This document shows positions 7,250-9,849 of a DNA stretch of 9,849 nt, in pieces (positions within the stretch are counted from its first letter, which is position 1; the number at the start of each line of letters is the position of its first letter). This DNA is from Firmicutes bacterium UBA3941 (GTDB taxonomy: Bacteria > Bacillota > Clostridia > Caldicoprobacterales > UBA3941). The notes under the pieces were generated by a model. It did no database searches and was not told where the DNA came from. It worked only from the letters and a program-made list of their open reading frames with translations. Where the stretch lies: contig DGDX01000115.1 of assembly GCA_002385665.1 (NCBI GenBank), positions 3,173-13,021 on the forward strand, given 5' to 3'. A program made the position numbers and the translations under genes.

Positions 7250-7480
7250 TTCTTCACTCCTCCCTTATAGATACATTTATAGTTGAAAGCTACGTAGACT
7301 GTGGAAGTCCAATTGCTTATCTTAAACATCACTATATACTATGCCCCTGGTTTTTTTTATGTGATAAAAACCCTGGAACTCTCATCACCCTTTATATATT
7401 ACTCCATATTATGAATATTACGGTAGGTAACGGTAACTCTGTCCTGATAGACAGAAACATCTATTATAGGGGGTAAATCA
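7250..7480. other. Divergent intergenic region between the small glycine-rich gene and the NlpC/P60-like gene
   Basis: This stretch must hold control sites for two divergent genes. It contains a CTACGTAG palindrome (about 7290-7297), a possible but weak plus-strand promoter TTGCTT-N16-TATACT (7313-7340), and an A/T hairpin flanked by CCCTGG repeats (7345-7376). Near the gene are a GGTA-rich tandem stretch (about 7420-7437) and a small hairpin TCTGTC-GACAGA (7438-7455). None is a recognised regulator site. No additional gene is supported here. Confidence 0.4.
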
Positions 7481-7915
7481 ATGGGAAATAAAATAGATGA
7501 AAAAAGAATACTTGAATTGGTTGAAAAGTATAAAAATGCGAAGTTCCTCCATAACGGCAGATCTTTGGAGGAGGGAATTGATTGCCTGGGCTTTATAATT
7601 CTCTTCTACAGAGATCTGGGGGTAAATCTGCCCAATGATGATGGAAAACCCATAGAAGAGGATTGGTACAAAACCAATCCCAACCGTTATATCAGAGCTA
7701 TAAAAAATCTCGGTTTTAAAGAGGTTCGCTTTCGCGATCTAAGGCCTTTGGATATGGTGTATTTCGCCATAAGCCGTAATATAATTACCCATACCGGAAT
7801 TATGATCAACAAAAGGGAATTTGCCCATATGTCCCCCAATAAGAACTTTCTTATAAGTAAATTGGAGAGGGGTTGGCTTTCCAGGGCCAGGGGGGCAATA
7901 AGGGTTATAGAATAG
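7481..7915 (+). CDS. NlpC/P60-fold putative cysteine peptidase/amidase, no signal peptide
   Basis: This 144-residue protein has the order of active-site motifs expected of an NlpC/P60 (C40-like) papain-fold domain. The first is EGIDCLGFIILFYRDLGVNLP with Cys35 at the start of the core helix, and then RPLDMVYFAI (88-97), equivalent to the usual 'pGDlvfF' strand. THTGIMINKREFAHMSP (103-119) follows, with His104 as general base and His116 as third residue, 12 apart as in E. coli Spr. Such enzymes usually cut peptidoglycan stem peptides, but there is no signal peptide or cell-wall domain, so this one appears cytoplasmic. It could act inside the cell, in a forespore, or with an unusual export route. 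AGGGGGT lies seven bases before the ATG. It is the only clear plus-strand gene, diverges from the small glycine-rich gene and converges on gltX. The fold call is fairly good; the substrate is unknown. Confidence 0.8.
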   Translation: MGNKIDEKRILELVEKYKNAKFLHNGRSLEEGIDCLGFIILFYRDLGVNLPNDDGKPIEEDWYKTNPNRYIRAIKNLGFKEVRFRDLRPLDMVYFAISRNIITHTGIMINKREFAHMSPNKNFLISKLERGWLSRARGAIRVIE

Positions 7916-7919
7916 ATTG

Positions 7920-7996
7920 AAAAAAACAAGTTGAGGAAGACAAATTTATCGTATTTCACAACGATTATTCTGCCTTCCTCATCACAAGGTTTTTTT
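7920..7996. terminator. Bidirectional terminator between the NlpC/P60-like gene and gltX
   Basis: TGAGGAAG (7932-7939) pairs with CTTCCTCA (7974-7981), with a further ATCGT/ACGAT pairing in the loop. Poly-A lies on the left (7920-7926) and poly-T on the right (about 7990-7996), so each direction ends in a U-run. It suits two converging genes. Confidence 0.75.
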
Positions 7997-9445
7997 CTAT
8001 GACAGTTTCTCTATCCCTACCTTTATCCTCTTTAGGGATTCCTTCTTTCCTAAAAGGGCCAGAAGATCAGTACCGCCACCCGGAGATGATGGTTTTCCGG
8101 ATAAGGCGGTCCGTATCGGCCACAACATCTGTCCGTTTTTAATCCCCATCTCCTTTATGGTATCGAACAATACCTTATGGATGGTTTCGTCTCTCCAGTC
8201 CTCTAAACCGGCAAGGACCTCATAGGCCTTCTCCAGGCTTACCAAAGCATTTTCATGGGTAGTTTTCATTTTCTTGTGGACAAAAAGATCTTTATCATAT
8301 TGAGGTAATGTATCTATGAAATCAACATGATCCTTTATATCCTCCAGGACATCTACCCTGGTATGCAATAGCTTGCTTAGCAGGTTTAGATCTACATCGG
8401 GAGATGAGATATATTTTTCATAATAGGGTAAAGCCAACTTATGGAATTCTTCCACACTCATTCTCCTGATGTATTCTCCGTTCATCCACCTAAGCTTGTT
8501 GACATCGAATACTGCCGGGGATTTGCTCAGTCCTTTTATATCAAATTGTTCTATCAGTTCGTCCAGGTTGAAAAACTCCTGTTCAGTTCCCGGACTCCAG
8601 CCCAGCAAGGCTATATAGTTGATTATTGCTTCCGGCAAATATCCCTTTTCGTAGAAATCCTCAAAAGAGGCATCTCCTTCCCTCTTACTGAGCTTTCTAC
8701 CCCCCTCCTTCATAATCAGGGGCAAATGGATATAGGTTGGTATTTCCCAGCCAAATGCATTATAGAGTAAGTTGTATTTGGGTGCGGAAGACAGATATTC
8801 GCTACCCCTTATTACGTGGGTGATCCCCATAAGGTTATCATCTACCACATTGGCAAAATTGTAGGTGGGCAGACCATCGGTTTTTAACAGGACCCCTTCA
8901 TCCAGTTCTGAATTCTCCACGGTAATGGATCCGTAAACTGCGTCTTCAAAGGTGGTCTTCCCTGTCTCAGGTATCCGCTGTCTGATTGTATAGGGTTCTC
9001 CCGCTGCAAGCTTTTCTTGTACTTCCTCCTTGCTCAGGGATTTACAATGTCCATCGTATTTAAAGGTGGTATTATTCTCCTCTGCCTGACGCCTCAAACT
9101 GTCAAGCCTTTCCTTGCTGCAAAAACAGTAATAAGCGCCGCCCAACTCTACCAACTTTTCGGCGTATTTTTTATATATATCCCGGCGTTCACTCTGTACA
9201 TAAGGACCGTAGTCCCCGCCTATGTCCGGACCTTCATCATGTTTAAGTCCCACTATATTTAAAGTCTTGTAAATAACATCCACTGCATCCTCTACATACC
9301 TTTTCTGATCCGTATCCTCGATTCTGAGTATAAATTTACCATTGTCATGCTTGGCGATCAAATAGGTGTATAGAGCAGTCCTGAGATTGCCTATATGCAT
9401 ATATCCCGTAGGACTAGGGGCAAACCTGGTTCTTGTTTCCCTCAA
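7997..9445 (-). CDS. gltX: Glutamyl-tRNA synthetase
   Basis: This 482-residue class I aminoacyl-tRNA synthetase charges tRNA-Glu with glutamate in the cytoplasm. The N-terminal Rossmann fold opens [21 protein letters not shown], with the HIGH-type motif at 17-20, and RIEDTDQKR follows (41-49). Later landmarks are the tRNA-acceptor and glutamate-binding region [29 protein letters not shown] (186-214) and the KMSKS-type motif KLSKREGD (251-258). The C-terminal part is the all-helical anticodon-binding domain, ending in [12 protein letters not shown]. The length is typical of the bacterial enzyme. The start is a TTG at 9445 with a perfect AGGAGG eight bases upstream; no in-frame ATG is available near it. 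It lies 28 bases after the glnS stop, so the two form an operon, and a bidirectional terminator follows. Because GlnRS is also encoded, it need not serve the indirect Gln-tRNA route. Confidence 0.97.
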   Translation of the reverse strand: MRETRTRFAPSPTGYMHIGNLRTALYTYLIAKHDNGKFILRIEDTDQKRYVEDAVDVIYKTLNIVGLKHDEGPDIGGDYGPYVQSERRDIYKKYAEKLVELGGAYYCFCSKERLDSLRRQAEENNTTFKYDGHCKSLSKEEVQEKLAAGEPYTIRQRIPETGKTTFEDAVYGSITVENSELDEGVLLKTDGLPTYNFANVVDDNLMGITHVIRGSEYLSSAPKYNLLYNAFGWEIPTYIHLPLIMKEGGRKLSKREGDASFEDFYEKGYLPEAIINYIALLGWSPGTEQEFFNLDELIEQFDIKGLSKSPAVFDVNKLRWMNGEYIRRMSVEEFHKLALPYYEKYISSPDVDLNLLSKLLHTRVDVLEDIKDHVDFIDTLPQYDKDLFVHKKMKTTHENALVSLEKAYEVLAGLEDWRDETIHKVLFDTIKEMGIKNGQMLWPIRTALSGKPSSPGGGTDLLALLGKKESLKRIKVGIEKLS

Positions 9446-9453
9446 TATTATAA

Positions 9454-9459
9454 CCTCCT
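9454..9459 (-). promoter_or_regulatory. Strong ribosome binding site setting the TTG start of gltX
   Basis: AGGAGG on the minus strand, eight bases before the TTG codon at 9445-9443, is an ideal site. It fixes a non-ATG start for gltX between the glnS stop and the first conserved residues. Confidence 0.85.
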
Positions 9460-9473
9460 GAAAATTTCTGTAC

Positions 9474-9849
9474 TTATTTTTCGGGCTTATAGGAACTCTT
9501 CAAGGGAACAATCTGGTTAAACACCAAATCATCCGGCTTTGAATCCTTTATGTCGGTGCAGAAATATCCCTGTCTAAAGAACTGGAATCGGACGCCCCCT
9601 TCGGTATCCTTTAGTGAAGGTTCTACATAACCCTTCAGGACCTTTATGGAATCCGGGTTATACTGCATTTCTCCATTTTCATCCTCTATAAACAGATAAT
9701 CATAGAGCCTGATTGTAGCAGGTATGGCATGAGCTGCCGATACCCAGTGGAGAGTACCCTTAACCTTCCTGTTAGCCGATCCCGAACCGCTTTTAGTATC
9801 CGGATCATAGCTGCAATGGATCTCTAAGATCTCGCCCGTCCCCTGATCT
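9474..9849 (-). CDS. glnS: Glutaminyl-tRNA synthetase, C-terminal part (N-terminus outside window)
   Basis: The frame stays open from the right edge to a TAA at 9474, about 124 codons, and continues beyond the first internal Met. The sequence contains [18 protein letters not shown] and IRLYDYLF, then GYVEPSLKD and [17 protein letters not shown], and ends [17 protein letters not shown]. These match the anticodon-binding beta-barrel domains of GlnRS (compare the E. coli [21 protein letters not shown] and GYFCLDS segments, recalled from memory). The enzyme charges tRNA-Gln directly. Many Gram-positive bacteria lack it and use GatCAB amidation instead; a subset of Clostridia carry it, usually explained by ancient transfer. 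gltX lies 28 bases downstream, so the two are probably one transcript. The catalytic domain is not in the window. Confidence 0.95.
   Translation of the reverse strand, partial: DQGTGEILEIHCSYDPDTKSGSGSANRKVKGTLHWVSAAHAIPATIRLYDYLFIEDENGEMQYNPDSIKVLKGYVEPSLKDTEGGVRFQFFRQGYFCTDIKDSKPDDLVFNQIVPLKSSYKPEK

Noticed and set aside
6745..7286. Plus-strand open frames overlapping the two small glycine-rich genes
   Set aside because: Ser/Pro/Asn-rich low-complexity translations arise from the reverse of Gly/Leu/Phe codons. The minus strand has the ribosome sites and correctly placed terminators, so the minus genes are preferred.
7456..7470. SigK-like CATnnnnTA string before the NlpC/P60-like gene
   Set aside because: It would place the transcription start inside the ribosome site, and no matching -35 element lies upstream.
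9446..9473. Possible T-box or other leader before gltX
   Set aside because: Only 28 bases separate glnS and gltX, which holds a ribosome site and nothing else; any leader would be upstream of glnS outside the window.
1..9849. CRISPR arrays, tRNA or rRNA genes, insertion sequences, phage attachment sites
   Set aside because: No spaced direct-repeat array, cloverleaf, transposase or integrase sequence, or terminal inverted repeats with target duplication were seen.

Overview
The window looks like a chromosomal segment of a low-to-moderate GC, Gram-positive, Clostridia-type bacterium. The pointers are an S-box (SAM-I) riboswitch over a methionine operon, strong AGGAGG-type ribosome sites with several TTG starts, sigma-A consensus promoters, and the metY-metX-metW and glnS-gltX gene pairs. 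The exact genus cannot be read from the sequence. Nearly all genes lie on the minus strand; the one clear plus-strand gene is a small NlpC/P60-like protein at 7481-7915.

Layout from left to right. (1) 1-191 is the N-terminus of a secreted protein that runs off the left edge. Its start overlaps the end of a large MMPL/RND-type membrane transporter (178-2634 or 2667). The transporter carries an unusual repetitive, beta-solenoid-like tail and has its own promoter and a leader of about 200 nt. (2) 3026-6252 is the methionine operon metY-metX-metW, transcribed leftwards. It begins at a perfect TTGACA-N17-TATAAT promoter (6523-6551), passes through a SAM-I riboswitch with its terminator (6339-6498), and ends at an intrinsic terminator (2985-3010). 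(3) 6678-7249 holds two small paralogous glycine-rich, hydrophobic proteins, each with its own intrinsic terminator and each built from two similar halves. (4) 7481-7915 is a cytoplasmic NlpC/P60-fold protein with a Cys-His-His triad. It converges on gltX across a bidirectional terminator. (5) 7997-9849 holds gltX (glutamyl-tRNA synthetase, TTG start) behind the C-terminal third-domain region of glnS (glutaminyl-tRNA synthetase), which runs off the right edge.

How the genes work together: MetX acetylates homoserine, and MetY replaces the acetyl group with sulfide to give homocysteine. MetW is the small methyltransferase-fold partner habitually linked to MetX. The operon is switched off when SAM is abundant. 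The glnS-gltX pair supplies direct charging of tRNA-Gln and tRNA-Glu. The MMPL/secreted-protein unit and the twin small proteins are the least understood parts. I saw no clear new multi-gene defence or mobile system; the most unusual items are the small twin proteins and the transporter tail.
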